Position numbers and translations under genes: made by a program | Part shown: positions 27,865 through 37,195 of the stretch, piece by piece | How the letters are laid out: every line of letters begins with the position of its first letter | How positions within the stretch are numbered: position 1 is the first letter of the stretch | From: Massilia sp. BJB1822 | Lineage (GTDB): Bacteria; Pseudomonadota; Gammaproteobacteria; Burkholderiales; Burkholderiaceae_D | NCBI RefSeq assembly: GCF_013369485.1 | Contig: NZ_JABWEB010000003.1 | Coordinates: 1 to 64,000, forward strand | DNA length: 64,000 nt | Reading direction: 5' to 3' | The notes under the pieces: generated by a model | What the model was told of the DNA's origin: nothing | Databases searched by the model: none | Seen by the model: only the letters and a program-made list of their open reading frames with translations

Positions 27865-28680
27865 ATGAGTTTAGCCCGTGCTGCCGCCGCCAGAGGCTTT
27901 TCCCTGCTGCTTCTGGCGTGCATGGCTGCTGTAATGGGCGCGAACGCGACCCCGGTCGTGACCGAGGCGCCCAACCACATCCTGCTGACCGGACAGGAAT
28001 ATCCGCCTATGGCCTCGTCCCGCCTGCCGTTCGGCGGCTGGCTGACGCGCGTGGTGACCGAGGCTTTCAAGGCGGCCGGCGTGGAGGCGAAAGTGGAATT
28101 CGTGCCGAATAACCGCGCCATCCTGGGCGCCATGAGTGGGCCTTACGACGGCAGCTTTGGCTGGACCCACACCATGGAGCGCGACCGCAAGCTGCTGTAT
28201 TCGAGCATGCCGATCTACACCATGCGCATGGTGTTCTTTCACCGCCGTGGCGAAAGCTATCCCTGGAAGACGCTGGAGGACGTGCGCGATTACCGCCTTG
28301 GCTTCACGCTGGGGAATTACTACTCCGACGAGCTGGCGGCCTTGCAGGCGGCCAAGAAGCTGCGGATAGACGAGACCAGCAACGACCTCTCCAACCTGCG
28401 CAAGCTGTTGGTTGGACGCATCGATCTCTTCCCGATGGGTGAAGAAGAGGGCAGGTTTATGTTAAAAACTAACTTCAGCCCGGAGGAACAGGCCCGCATC
28501 ACATCCCAGACCACGATATTACGCGTGGTGCCGCTGTATCTGGTGATCCGGCGCAGCCATCCGCATGCCCAGGAACTGGTGGAGAAGTTCGACCGCGGCT
28601 ATAAGCAGCTGGCCGACAGCGGGCAGTTGACCAAGCTGATAGAAGAGAGCAGAAAGGCCGTACTCAACACGCATCCATAG
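27865..28680 (+). CDS. Periplasmic solute-binding protein (SBP_bac_3-like)
   Basis: The product has 271 residues with an export signal (RGFSLLLLACMAAVMGANA). The mature part reads like a type-3 solute-binding fold: ILLTGQEYPPMASSRLPFGG, VVTEAFKAAGVEAKVEFVPNNRA and RKLLVGRIDLFPM. In this family such proteins bind amino acids or other small solutes. No ABC permease is adjacent; instead a TonB receptor follows 35 bp downstream on the same strand, so the pair may deal with one nutrient. The frame is open further upstream, and no strong ribosome site marks the chosen ATG. Confidence 0.72.
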   Translation: MSLARAAAARGFSLLLLACMAAVMGANATPVVTEAPNHILLTGQEYPPMASSRLPFGGWLTRVVTEAFKAAGVEAKVEFVPNNRAILGAMSGPYDGSFGWTHTMERDRKLLYSSMPIYTMRMVFFHRRGESYPWKTLEDVRDYRLGFTLGNYYSDELAALQAAKKLRIDETSNDLSNLRKLLVGRIDLFPMGEEEGRFMLKTNFSPEEQARITSQTTILRVVPLYLVIRRSHPHAQELVEKFDRGYKQLADSGQLTKLIEESRKAVLNTHP

Positions 28681-28715
28681 ACACTGGGCGCAGCGCTGGC
28701 CCCAGGGAGAATGCC

Positions 28716-30956
28716 ATGCAGCGTTTTGCCTTCGCCAGTCTCGCCATCCTGCCGCCGCTGGCCCTTGCCCAGCAGGCCGGCGACAGCCTCTCCACCGTCG
28801 TCATCACCGCCCAGAAAAGAAGCGAAGCGCTGCAACAGGCGCCTTTGAGCGTGACGGCGCTGACCGATGCACAGCTGGAGCAGATGGGCGTGCACACCCT
28901 GGCCGACGTGGCGCGCCAGGCGCCGGGGCTGAATGTGGTGTCCTCGGGACCGGGGCAGAACATCCTCATCATCCGCGGCGTCTCTTCCACGGCCGGGACG
29001 GCGGGCACGGTCGGCTACTATCTGGACGATACCCCGATTTCCGCTTCCAGCAATGCTTCGCTGCTGTCGCTGCGCGGCCTGATCGATCCTTCGCTGTTCG
29101 ATCTGGCGCGGGTCGAGGTGCTGCGCGGGCCGCAAGGCACGCTGTATGGCTCCAGCTCCATGGGCGGCACCGTGCGCTATGTGACGCGGCAGCCGGATAT
29201 GCGGCGCACCGGCGTAAAAGCCAGCGTGACCTTGTCGGAAACGGATGGCGGCTGGAACCGCGAAGGCAATGCGGTGCTGAATCTGCCGCTGATGGAAAAC
29301 CGCCTGGCCGGCCGCCTCGCCGTGTTCTACCGGCGAGAGGCGGGGTATATCGACCGCTATCCCATTGATCCGAACAACTATCTCGGCATCGCGCCCAGCG
29401 GGCAAAAGCAGGAAGACGTCAACACCGAAAAGACCACCGGCTTCCGCGCCATGCTTAAGCTGCGGCTGGACAATCAGCTCGATATTTCGGGGTCGCTGTT
29501 CAAGCAGAAGATGCGCCTGGGCGCGCCCTTCCAGATCGATGCGCCGCCTGGAGGCAAGGGGGCGCTGATCCAGACCCGCCTGATGCCGGAACCCAGCGTG
29601 CAGGACTCCACCCTCGGCAACCTCACGCTGCGCAAGGGCTTTGCCAATGGCGAGCTGGTTGCCACCAGTTCCTACTACCACCGCGAAGTGCAGGTGGCGG
29701 AGGACGCGTCGAAAGTCTTCTACTACTTTCTCAGTCCGGACCCGCAAACCTATGTCTATCCGCTGCTGATGACGGGCCGCTACATCAACCGCGAATGGAC
29801 GCAGGAGGTGCGCTATGCCTCCGACTGGTCGGGACCTTTCCAGCTGATCGCGGGAGCCTTCTATCACAAGGTGAACGCGCCGCTGGCATCCTCCATTCCC
29901 GTCACCCCGGGCTACAACGAGGCCTTCGGCACCGATATCGGTACTTTTTTCGACGGCGCGCGCCAGGCCACGGTGAGCGAGCGCGCCTGGTTCGCCGAGG
30001 GTTCCTACCGCTTCCTTCCCGCCTGGACTGCGCGTGTCGGCCTGCGCGCCTTCCGCATCAGCCAGACCTTTGCCCAGCAGGGTGACGGCTTCCTCAACGG
30101 CGGCCCCAGTTCGGTGGTGAGCGACTCCAGGGATAAGGGCTACAACCCCAAGTTCAATCTCTCGTGGCAGATCGATCGCGACCTGCTGCTGTATGCCACG
30201 GCCGCCAAGGGCTACCGCCAGGGCGGGCCGAATAATCCAGCGCCGGCCAATGTCTGCGGCAAGGAAGTGGCGGGGCTGGGCCTGAGCGACAGCGCCCTGG
30301 TGCGCTTCGGTGCCGACACCCTGTGGAATTATGAGCTGGGGCTGAAATCCGAATGGCCGCAGCAGCGCCTGACGGTCAACGGCGCGCTGTACTACATCGA
30401 CTGGAACAAGGTGCAGCAGCAGATCGTGCTTGATTGCGGCTTCAACATCACGGTGAACTTCGGTTCCGCCAAGAGCAAGGGTGGCGAGCTGGAAATAGCC
30501 TACCGTCCCACCACGCAGTTGACTTTGCGCGCCACCGGCAACTACACCTCCGCCACGCTGGACGACGACGTCCCTGGCACCGGCGCGCACCGTGGCGACG
30601 CCTTGCTCGACGTCCCGCGCTGGAACGGTTCCATCTCGGCCGACTATAACTGGCCGCTACGAACTGGCTTGCAGGCGAACGCCCGCATCGACACCAGCTA
30701 CTCCGGCAGCGCCGACACGCTATATGAACCGGACAGCCCCTTCCGCCGCCGCGGCGGCTACGCCCTGAGCAATCTGCGCTTCACGCTCGAAAACAAAAGC
30801 CAGCACTGGATCGCCGCCTTCTTCGTCAACAACCTGTTCAACCGCTACGGCCAAACCGGCCTGCCCGTCGCCATCTCCGCCGACCTGCCAGCCACCCGCC
30901 GTCTCGCCATCACCCGGCCGCGCACGGTGGGCGTCAGCCTGAGCTACGTCTACTGA
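28716..30956 (+). CDS. TonB-dependent receptor
   Basis: The product has 746 residues with an AGGGAG ribosome site. Signal peptide MQRFAFASLAILPPLALA is followed by a VVITAQKR motif, a plug (DAQLEQMGVHTLADVARQAP, ILIIRGVSSTAGTAGTVGYY, VEVLRGPQGTLYGSSSMGG) and a 22-strand-type barrel ending in VGVSLSYVY with a terminal aromatic. The VVITAQKR class takes up siderophores, carbohydrates or vitamins; the ligand here is not apparent. It is probably co-transcribed with the solute-binding protein 35 bp upstream. Confidence 0.9.
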   Translation: MQRFAFASLAILPPLALAQQAGDSLSTVVITAQKRSEALQQAPLSVTALTDAQLEQMGVHTLADVARQAPGLNVVSSGPGQNILIIRGVSSTAGTAGTVGYYLDDTPISASSNASLLSLRGLIDPSLFDLARVEVLRGPQGTLYGSSSMGGTVRYVTRQPDMRRTGVKASVTLSETDGGWNREGNAVLNLPLMENRLAGRLAVFYRREAGYIDRYPIDPNNYLGIAPSGQKQEDVNTEKTTGFRAMLKLRLDNQLDISGSLFKQKMRLGAPFQIDAPPGGKGALIQTRLMPEPSVQDSTLGNLTLRKGFANGELVATSSYYHREVQVAEDASKVFYYFLSPDPQTYVYPLLMTGRYINREWTQEVRYASDWSGPFQLIAGAFYHKVNAPLASSIPVTPGYNEAFGTDIGTFFDGARQATVSERAWFAEGSYRFLPAWTARVGLRAFRISQTFAQQGDGFLNGGPSSVVSDSRDKGYNPKFNLSWQIDRDLLLYATAAKGYRQGGPNNPAPANVCGKEVAGLGLSDSALVRFGADTLWNYELGLKSEWPQQRLTVNGALYYIDWNKVQQQIVLDCGFNITVNFGSAKSKGGELEIAYRPTTQLTLRATGNYTSATLDDDVPGTGAHRGDALLDVPRWNGSISADYNWPLRTGLQANARIDTSYSGSADTLYEPDSPFRRRGGYALSNLRFTLENKSQHWIAAFFVNNLFNRYGQTGLPVAISADLPATRRLAITRPRTVGVSLSYVY

Positions 30957-30963
30957 GGACGGC

Positions 30964-31080
30964 TCAGGGATTATCGGAACCAGGAGGATTGATATTCACC
31001 ACCTGGACAGCCGTGATTGTCACCAACTCATAGGGGAAACGTACGTTTGGCATATTCGTATCGAAGAGGACTAGGGCCAT
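30964..31080 (-). pseudogene. Truncated VapC-like PIN toxin start
   Basis: A 38-codon frame begins at ATG 31078-31080, inside the last codons of the small antitoxin-like gene, the usual vapBC overlap. It opens with MALVLFDTN, the classic first strand and Asp of a PIN domain, but then diverges into an unrelated sequence (MPNVRFPYELVTITAV) and stops. None of the later PIN acidic residues are present. It is best read as the 5' stub of a vapC whose remainder was deleted. The downstream residues may belong to another lost gene. Confidence 0.45.
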
Positions 31081-31256
31081 TCAGCCCTCAACTCTCGCTG
31101 ATACTCCAGGCCGTCAGCAGGGATATCCTGACGTTTCGCCCAAATACCCGCTGCCTGTTTCAGGGCTTTCATGCGGCGCGCTCGGCGTTCCTCTACAGTA
31201 TCAAGCTGCGCCGCATCTTTGCCATCATTCATTATTGCCTCGTGCATGACTTCCAT
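31071..31256 (-). CDS. Orphan VapB-like antitoxin
   Basis: The product has 61 residues, basic and helical in the middle (DTVEERRARRMKALKQAAGIW), ending with DIPADGLEYQRELRAEWP. That C-terminal pattern recalls small antitoxins paired with PIN toxins. ATG at 31256 or 31247 could start it. Its stop overlaps the start of the truncated PIN frame. It sits in the 446-bp gap 30957-31402 between two TonB receptors, which otherwise holds only a hairpin. Without a toxin it is probably a relic. Confidence 0.5.
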   Translation of the reverse strand: MEVMHEAIMNDGKDAAQLDTVEERRARRMKALKQAAGIWAKRQDIPADGLEYQRELRAEWP

Positions 31257-31353
31257 CCCACACCTCGGCGCGTTTAGTGATCATGCACTTAGTTTAGCGT
31301 AATCGTTACATGCTGTAGCTACGGCATGATAAGAATGAAATCGTTTGGATGAG

Positions 31354-31381
31354 ACAAGGGCCGGTTGATGCCGGCCCTTGT
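31354..31381. terminator. Strong hairpin downstream of the TonB receptor
   Basis: Arms ACAAGGGCCGG and CCGGCCCTTGT pair perfectly over 11 bp around a 6-base loop. On the plus strand the stem runs into TTTTGG; on the minus strand, in the sense of the adjacent receptor, no T-run follows. It probably ends transcripts from one or both sides, but the direction is uncertain. Confidence 0.5.
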
Positions 31382-31402
31382 TTTGGCTGTATAAAGCCTT
31401 GT

Positions 31403-33505
31403 TTACATGCGATAGCTGGCCTGAATCGAGAAGGCGCGCGGGGCCATCGGCAGGTCGTTGGGGATGGCAAGGCCGGGCGCCAGGCTCGGTTCGCGCGCGT
31501 CGGTGTTGAACAGGTTGCGCACCGAGGCGGAGAAGTTCCATTGCTGGCGGCCACGCTGGGTGGACAGGGACAGGTCCACGGTCTTGTAGTCGTCGATCGG
31601 CGGACGCAGATCGCCTGCGGCGCGGCGCCGTCCTGCGACCCAGTTCAATTGCGTGGACAGCAGGTAGCCGCTGGCGAATTGCCAGTCGGCGCGGCCGTAC
31701 AGGTGGTGGCGCGGCACATAGCCCGCGTCCTGGCCGGTCAGCTTGTCGATCGAGCGCTGGAAGGCGTAGTTGCCGCTCAGGCGCCAGGCGCGGTTCAGGT
31801 GCCAGACGGTTTCCAGTTCCGCGCCAGTACCTTTCTGGCCACCGGTGTTGCTGTAGGTGGCGCCGGTGCCGGCGATGGCGTTCGGCACGGTGCGGATGAT
31901 GTCCTGCATCGAATAGCGGTACAGCGACAGGTTGACCTGCGCATCGTTGGCCGCCTGCCAGGCGAAGACCGCTTCCAGCGTGCCGTTCTTCTCTGGACGC
32001 AGGCCTGGATTGCCCAGCGCCACCGGGTTGGTGATGCCGTAGCTTTCGTTGAAGGACGGTGCGCGGAAGGCGCGGCCGTACAGCAGCTTGGCCGTCATAT
32101 TGTAGGTGGCGTCCCACACCAGGGCCAGGCGCGGATTGGTGGTGGTGCCGAAGTCGGAATAGCGGTCGTGACGCACGCCGGCCGTCAGCGTCCAGTCCTT
32201 GGCCATGCGCCACTCGTCCTGCACGAAGATGTATTTGATCTTGCGGCGGTGCGGGCGGATGAAGGGATCGCTGTCGGAAACGTCGACCACCGATGGCAGC
32301 GGGATCGGCGCGCCGTTCGGTGCATAGCGGAAGTTGCGCGTTTCGCGCGCGCGGTACAGGTCCAGGTCTTCGTAGCCGGCGCCGAGACGGATCTGGTGGC
32401 GCGCAAAGCCGCTGTAATCGGCATGGGCGGCCAGGCGCACATTGCGCTCGCCGTAATCGGGACCGCCGATCATGCCGTTCGGGAAGGCGCCGGTGGGCAG
32501 CACGGTGCCGGGCGGCAGCAGCTGGAAGTCGGTGGTAATCGTTTGCTTGTATTGCTGGGTGCTGACGGAAGCGCCCACGCCCCAATCGGGTGCGAACTGG
32601 GTGTCGGTCCAGCTGATATTGCTGGTGATGCGTTCGCTTTTTTGCTGACCCACCGGGTCGAGCGCGGAGGCGATGCCGGCGCCGGTGCCCAGTTTATCGC
32701 GCAGCTTATAGCCGAAGCGGGCGCGCAGCTTGCCGTAGCTCAGATCCAGGTTGGCGTCGACGGCGTCGCGGCCGGTGTTGACCGTGCCGGGGGCGCGGCT
32801 GACGCGGGTGCCGAACAGGCGGTCGTTGCGGCTGGCGGCATCGGCTTCGATGACCGGGTCCATGCCGTCGCTGCGGCCGACGCGCAGGTAGGCGGCAACG
32901 TCGATATCGCCCCACTGGCCGCCATGCTGCACCCAGGCGTCCTTGGTATTGAATGAGCCGGCGCGCAGGCCGAATTCGGTGCCCTGCGTATCGGCCGCGT
33001 TCTTGGTGATGATGTTGATCACGCCGGAGAAGGCATCCGAGCCATACAGGGCGGAGCCTGGGCCTCGGATGATTTCAATGCGGGCGATATGTTCGACCGG
33101 GTAGCCGCCCCACAGATTGCCCTTGTTGCCGACAAAGACTGTGGTGATCGGCACGCCGTTCTGCAGCATCAGCAGCTGCGGCGTGAACTGGCTGAAGATG
33201 CCGCGCACCACATACAGCGGCGCGTAGTTGTTGGCGCTACGGTTGACATGCACGCCGGGCACGCCCTCCAGTACCTGATCCAGGTCGGTGGCGCCCATGG
33301 CTGCGATATCGGCCGCCGTGATCACGGTCGCCACCGCCGGGGCGCGGCGCAGCGATTGGACGTTGCCGGTCGCGATGCTGATGCTGTCGTTATCGCCGTA
33401 GACGAGGGTGAGTTCCTCTTCTTCGCTGGGGTTCTGGGCCAGCACGGCGGCGCCAGGGAAAAGCAGGGCCGCCGTGAGGCAAATGCGTAATACTTGCGAA
33501 GACAT
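31403..33505 (-). CDS. TonB-dependent receptor (BtuB/siderophore-type)
   Basis: The product has 700 residues. A signal peptide ends at AAVLAQ; an acidic EEEELTLVYGD precedes the plug (TVITAADIAAMGATDLDQVL, YVVRGIFSQFTPQLLMLQNG, IEIIRGPGSALYGSDAFSG). The barrel ends in AFSIQASYRM. It lies 68 bp downstream of the citrate-synthase-like operon on the same strand. That gap has a GGGAGA ribosome site and a possible promoter (TTGCAC 33561-33566, TACAAT 33536-33541, long 19-base spacing), so it may be expressed alone or with the operon. Ligand unknown; a product of the upstream operon is an attractive guess. Confidence 0.9.
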   Translation of the reverse strand: MSSQVLRICLTAALLFPGAAVLAQNPSEEEELTLVYGDNDSISIATGNVQSLRRAPAVATVITAADIAAMGATDLDQVLEGVPGVHVNRSANNYAPLYVVRGIFSQFTPQLLMLQNGVPITTVFVGNKGNLWGGYPVEHIARIEIIRGPGSALYGSDAFSGVINIITKNAADTQGTEFGLRAGSFNTKDAWVQHGGQWGDIDVAAYLRVGRSDGMDPVIEADAASRNDRLFGTRVSRAPGTVNTGRDAVDANLDLSYGKLRARFGYKLRDKLGTGAGIASALDPVGQQKSERITSNISWTDTQFAPDWGVGASVSTQQYKQTITTDFQLLPPGTVLPTGAFPNGMIGGPDYGERNVRLAAHADYSGFARHQIRLGAGYEDLDLYRARETRNFRYAPNGAPIPLPSVVDVSDSDPFIRPHRRKIKYIFVQDEWRMAKDWTLTAGVRHDRYSDFGTTTNPRLALVWDATYNMTAKLLYGRAFRAPSFNESYGITNPVALGNPGLRPEKNGTLEAVFAWQAANDAQVNLSLYRYSMQDIIRTVPNAIAGTGATYSNTGGQKGTGAELETVWHLNRAWRLSGNYAFQRSIDKLTGQDAGYVPRHHLYGRADWQFASGYLLSTQLNWVAGRRRAAGDLRPPIDDYKTVDLSLSTQRGRQQWNFSASVRNLFNTDAREPSLAPGLAIPNDLPMAPRAFSIQASYRM

Positions 33506-33573
33506 CTAATTCAATCTCCCAATGTCGTTTTGGCGATTGTAGCGCGTACATCTTACTTCTGTGCAAAAAATTA

Positions 33574-34386
33574 CTATTCTACCAATTGTGCACGCCAGGA
33601 ACGTTGTGCCAAACCCTCATACGCTACTCCTGTGCAAGGGGTAGGGAAGAGGGCGCCCGGCGGTTTTTCCGCCGCTTCCACCACGCAGGGCGGCATGCCG
33701 GCCAGGAAGGTGGGGATGCGCAGCAGCTGGTATTCGCGCGCCGACAGGCCCATATCGGCGATCAGGGCGGCGTGCAGGGCGGCGTAATTCATGCGCAGCT
33801 GCGGGTAATGCGGTAGCAGCACGCGCTCCACGGCGAAAGCCAGTTGCAGATGCTGGCCTTGGTCCAGATCCAGCTTGCGCGCCAGCTCCATGATCCATGG
33901 CAGGCGCTCGTCGCTGGAATTGATCGGCCGGCCGTAGCCGTAGATGCGGTGGGCGCGCGCTTCGGCCAGTACCAGCGTTTCCAGTTCTTCGCCATCGGCT
34001 ACACGCTGCAGGGCCGCTTGCAGGAAGCTGATGGCGCGCAGGCCGGCCAGACCGCCATACACGGTCGCTTCGGACAGGGCCAGGGCCGCCACGATGCCCA
34101 GGTTGGCGCTGCTGCGCGCGCTGCCGGCCAGGCCGGCGACGCGGTTATTCCACAGGCGCGCGTCGGGATAGCTGGTGTTGACCCAGATCGCATGCAGCAT
34201 CTCGATCTGGGCCGGCGTCAAACGCCGTCCCGTGATGCCGAAGACGTAGAGTTCGACCCAGTCCAGATCCTTCAAATCACGGTGCAGGTCGTGGCCGCGG
34301 AACACGGCGTGGCTGCCAGGATAGGCCGCGCCGACGCGGGTTTTCAGGCGCCCCGCGTGTTTTTTCAGCAGGTCCGGGCCTCTCAT
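33574..34386 (-). CDS. Citrate-synthase-like protein, second subunit
   Basis: The product has 270 residues from ATG 34384-34386, overlapping the stop of the preceding gene by 4 bp. Features such as WVELYVFGITGRRLTPAQIE, IWVNTSYPDARLWNNRVAGLAG and the final CVVEAAEKPPG recall the citrate synthase/citryl-CoA lyase fold. At about 270 residues it is much shorter than a full citrate synthase (about 430). It probably works with its neighbour as a two-chain enzyme that makes or breaks a C-C bond next to an acyl-CoA. The substrate is unknown. Confidence 0.6.
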   Translation of the reverse strand: MRGPDLLKKHAGRLKTRVGAAYPGSHAVFRGHDLHRDLKDLDWVELYVFGITGRRLTPAQIEMLHAIWVNTSYPDARLWNNRVAGLAGSARSSANLGIVAALALSEATVYGGLAGLRAISFLQAALQRVADGEELETLVLAEARAHRIYGYGRPINSSDERLPWIMELARKLDLDQGQHLQLAFAVERVLLPHYPQLRMNYAALHAALIADMGLSAREYQLLRIPTFLAGMPPCVVEAAEKPPGALFPTPCTGVAYEGLAQRSWRAQLVE

Positions 34387-35180
34387 GCGGCCTCCTGCAA
34401 TTCCACTGGATAGAAGGGGAATCGCTTGAAGCCGCCCGTTTTCTGTTCCAGCGCATGCGCGGCGGCGCCGGGAAGGCGCAGCAGCAGATACAACATTTCG
34501 CCTTCGTCGGGCGAGAGTCCCAAGTCGTGCAGCACGCATGCGGCGACGCCGGCCGTGGTCAGCGGCAGGCCGATGGTGGCATGCACGGCGTCGAGATTGG
34601 CGTGCAGCCAGGCCGTGTGCGGGCCGGCACCGATGCGTACCAGGGCCGCCAGCAACTGCCCGACGGTGGCGGGCAGCGAGGCGCCGTGCGGGTCGAAGCC
34701 GGGAACGTGCTTGCGCTCGGGCCAGACTTCGATCGGGCTGGCGGCTTGCGGTTCGGACCAGCCGCGCCATGCTTCGACCGCGTGGCCGCATTGCTGCCAC
34801 ATGGCTATCGCATCGTGCACTTCGCGCGCGCCGCCGTAGCGTCCCGCGCCGACGGAGAGCGCGGCGATCAGCGAGGCGGCGGCGGTGGAGCCGCCCACCG
34901 CGCCGCACATGGCGGCATGCACCGAAGCGTCGCGCGGGCCGGGATTGGCCAGGGCAACGGCCAGCGCTTCCAAGGCGTCGAGCTGGGCGCGCGACGGCAG
35001 GCTGTCGCGCAGCAGCAGCCAAAGCATTTCGGTCCAGCGCGCATTGCCCACCATTTCGCCAAACACGTCGTAGCCGCGGCAGAAGGCGGCACGGGCGGCG
35101 AAAGGATTATCGGCTTCGGCTTCTTCGCGCCAGATGCGGGTGTGAATCAGGTCGCGGGCTGTATTTGTGTCGCTGCCCAT
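34383..35180 (-). CDS. Citrate-synthase/citryl-CoA-lyase-like protein, first subunit
   Basis: The product has 265 residues. Its ATG follows the TAA of the TPP enzyme directly with no gap. Citrate-synthase-like elements are visible: AAMCGAVGGSTAAASLIAAL, GAGRYGGAREVHDAIAMW (HGGA-type segment with Tyr in place of the usual His) and KHVPGFDPHGASLPA (GFGHP-type segment). The Tyr replacement may mean altered chemistry or a structural role, with catalysis shared with the second subunit. The three genes form a tight operon. Confidence 0.62.
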   Translation of the reverse strand: MGSDTNTARDLIHTRIWREEAEADNPFAARAAFCRGYDVFGEMVGNARWTEMLWLLLRDSLPSRAQLDALEALAVALANPGPRDASVHAAMCGAVGGSTAAASLIAALSVGAGRYGGAREVHDAIAMWQQCGHAVEAWRGWSEPQAASPIEVWPERKHVPGFDPHGASLPATVGQLLAALVRIGAGPHTAWLHANLDAVHATIGLPLTTAGVAACVLHDLGLSPDEGEMLYLLLRLPGAAAHALEQKTGGFKRFPFYPVELQEAA

Positions 35181-37049
35181 TTATGCGCCTTCCTTCAGCA
35201 CGCGCAGGCGGCTGTTCATGGGAGGCACGGCTTCCGGGTCGATGTGGACGTCGAGCAGGGTGGGGCCGGGATGGTTGCAGATTGACTTGATGTCCAGCGC
35301 CTCCAGTTCGGCCGGCGAATGGATGGTGTAGGCGCGGCCGCCGAGGGAGCGCGCCAGCAGCGCGAAGTCGGTCGGTGGCAGTGCATAGCCGATAGGTTCG
35401 CCGCCGCCCAGGCGCTGGCCATGCTTGACCATGCCCAGGGCGCGGTCGTTCAGCACCACGTAGATCACGCACAGTTGCTCGGCCACGGCCACGGACAGCT
35501 CCTGGCCGCTCATCAGCATGCTGCCGTCGCCGGTGATGCAGACCACGGGCGTGGAAGGATTGGCCGCCGCCGTACCCACCGCTGCGCCGATGGCCCAGCC
35601 CATGGGGGCGAAATGGCTGGTCAGGCGCAGCCAGCCGCCCTGGCTGCGGCGCTGTTCCAGCTCGCGCGGATATTCTCCGCCCAGACGTTCGCCGGCGCGA
35701 CGCTCGCCCTGGCGGCGGTCGCGCGCTTCCAGATAATGCGCGGCCCAGGCCACGCTATTGCCGGCATCGGCGAGGAAGCGGGTGCCGTGCGGGAAGAGGC
35801 GTCCCAGCTCGCGCATCAGACGCTGCGGCTTGAGCGGCACCTCGTCGCTCAGATAGGCTTCGGGATCGGCCAGGATGCCTTCCGGCGCCAGCTTGGGCAG
35901 ACTGGCCTGGGTCGCCGCTGCGGCGGCTGGCGCCTGGAGTGCGACGGCCGTTGCCGCGCTGCGTTCCAGCAGGCGGGCGAAGATGGCGCGCGGATTGCCG
36001 CGCAGGTGGAAACGGGCCATCGGCGTGCGCGCCAGATGCTCTTCCGATTCATCGATATGCACCAGGCGCTCGTTGAGCAGGCTGGCGTTCCAGCCGCCCG
36101 TGTTCCACTCGCCCATGCTGCTGCCCACGGCCAGGATCAGATCGACCTCGGGATCGTTGAGTGCATCCTCGGCCGCCGCGTGGCCGCCAAAGCCGAAGAC
36201 GCCGCGGAACAGCGGGTGCTGCGGCGAGATCAGGCCTTTGCCGTCCGGTGTGGCGACGAAGGCCGAGTTGCTGCGCGCGGCGAACTGCATCACCGCATCG
36301 ACCGCATCGCCGCAGGCACCGCCGATCAGCAGCACGGTCTTGCGGCTGGCGTCCAGCATGGTGCGCAGGGTATCGACCGCGCCCTCGTCCACCAGCAGCG
36401 AAGGACGCAGCAGCGGCGTCAGATCGTAGGCCGGGGCGGGATTCTTGCTGGGCGCGCGGAACACGTCCAGCGGCACGCTCAGATGCACCGGACCGCGTGG
36501 CGCGCGCAGGGCGTGTTGCAGTGCGGTTATAAGTTTCCACTCTAGCTGCATTGGGTGCGATACCAAAGAGTTATAGCGGGTACAGGGGCGGAACATGCTC
36601 ATCACATCCATGCCTGTGCAGGCCGACTCCTGCAAGCCATGTTTGCCGAAGGAGGCGAGCGTGGGCTGGCCGGTGATGACCAGCAGCGGCACATCATTGG
36701 TATAGGATGTGGCCACGGCCGTGAGCATATTGGTGGCGCCGGGGCCGGAAGTAGCGACGCAGACACCGATCTTGCCGGTTTCGCGGGCATAGCCGTCGGC
36801 CATGAAGGCCGCGCCAGCCTCATGGCGCGCGACCATGTGGCTCAGGTTGCCGCCGCGGCGCTGGTGGCGGGCGATGGCATCGTACAAAGGTTCAATGGCG
36901 CCGCCCGGGACGCCGAAAATGCAATCGACTCCGATCTGGTCGAGGTAGGCGACCAGCAGGTCGGCCATATCCATGGGGCGGGCGCCGGAGCGCGTTCGGT
37001 CAGAATGGCGGGTGCCATCCTGCTGCTGAATAGCGGGACTGTCAAACAT
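35181..37049 (-). CDS. Thiamine-diphosphate enzyme, acetolactate-synthase-like
   Basis: The product has 622 residues with an AAGGA ribosome site; the domain proper starts at MADLLVAYLDQIGVDCIFGVPGG, so a later Met is possible. The N-terminal PYR domain carries the conserved Glu E77 (ARHEAGAAFMADGYAR). The C-terminal PP domain has the TPP/Mg motif GDGSMLMSGQEL at 507 with a later VVLNDRALGMVKHG. A central domain of the acetolactate-synthase type lies between. Such enzymes decarboxylate 2-oxo acids and transfer the activated aldehyde. With two citrate-synthase-like partners and no regulatory subunit, a specialised pathway is more likely than valine/isoleucine synthesis. It heads the operon. Confidence 0.8.
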   Translation of the reverse strand: MFDSPAIQQQDGTRHSDRTRSGARPMDMADLLVAYLDQIGVDCIFGVPGGAIEPLYDAIARHQRRGGNLSHMVARHEAGAAFMADGYARETGKIGVCVATSGPGATNMLTAVATSYTNDVPLLVITGQPTLASFGKHGLQESACTGMDVMSMFRPCTRYNSLVSHPMQLEWKLITALQHALRAPRGPVHLSVPLDVFRAPSKNPAPAYDLTPLLRPSLLVDEGAVDTLRTMLDASRKTVLLIGGACGDAVDAVMQFAARSNSAFVATPDGKGLISPQHPLFRGVFGFGGHAAAEDALNDPEVDLILAVGSSMGEWNTGGWNASLLNERLVHIDESEEHLARTPMARFHLRGNPRAIFARLLERSAATAVALQAPAAAAATQASLPKLAPEGILADPEAYLSDEVPLKPQRLMRELGRLFPHGTRFLADAGNSVAWAAHYLEARDRRQGERRAGERLGGEYPRELEQRRSQGGWLRLTSHFAPMGWAIGAAVGTAAANPSTPVVCITGDGSMLMSGQELSVAVAEQLCVIYVVLNDRALGMVKHGQRLGGGEPIGYALPPTDFALLARSLGGRAYTIHSPAELEALDIKSICNHPGPTLLDVHIDPEAVPPMNSRLRVLKEGA

Positions 37050-37195
37050 GCGATTCCTTGTTATGGAAGAGGGATGCCCGGCGAGACGCTAATCTTAGTA
37101 TTTGGAAACTTAGATTGATTTAGGGCAATATTGTTGCAGCGCGCAATGATAGCCCAAAATCTGGCGTTAATGTTACTTTTTGTGAGAATTTAACA

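Noticed and set aside
31017-31277. A plus-strand frame over the vapB-like gene
   Set aside because: No ribosome site or motif; the minus strand gives a sensible antitoxin-like protein with the usual overlap.
31354-31381. Clear intrinsic terminator for the 31403 receptor
   Set aside because: The stem is strong, but the T-run is on the opposite side relative to that gene; it was kept only as a hairpin of unsure direction.
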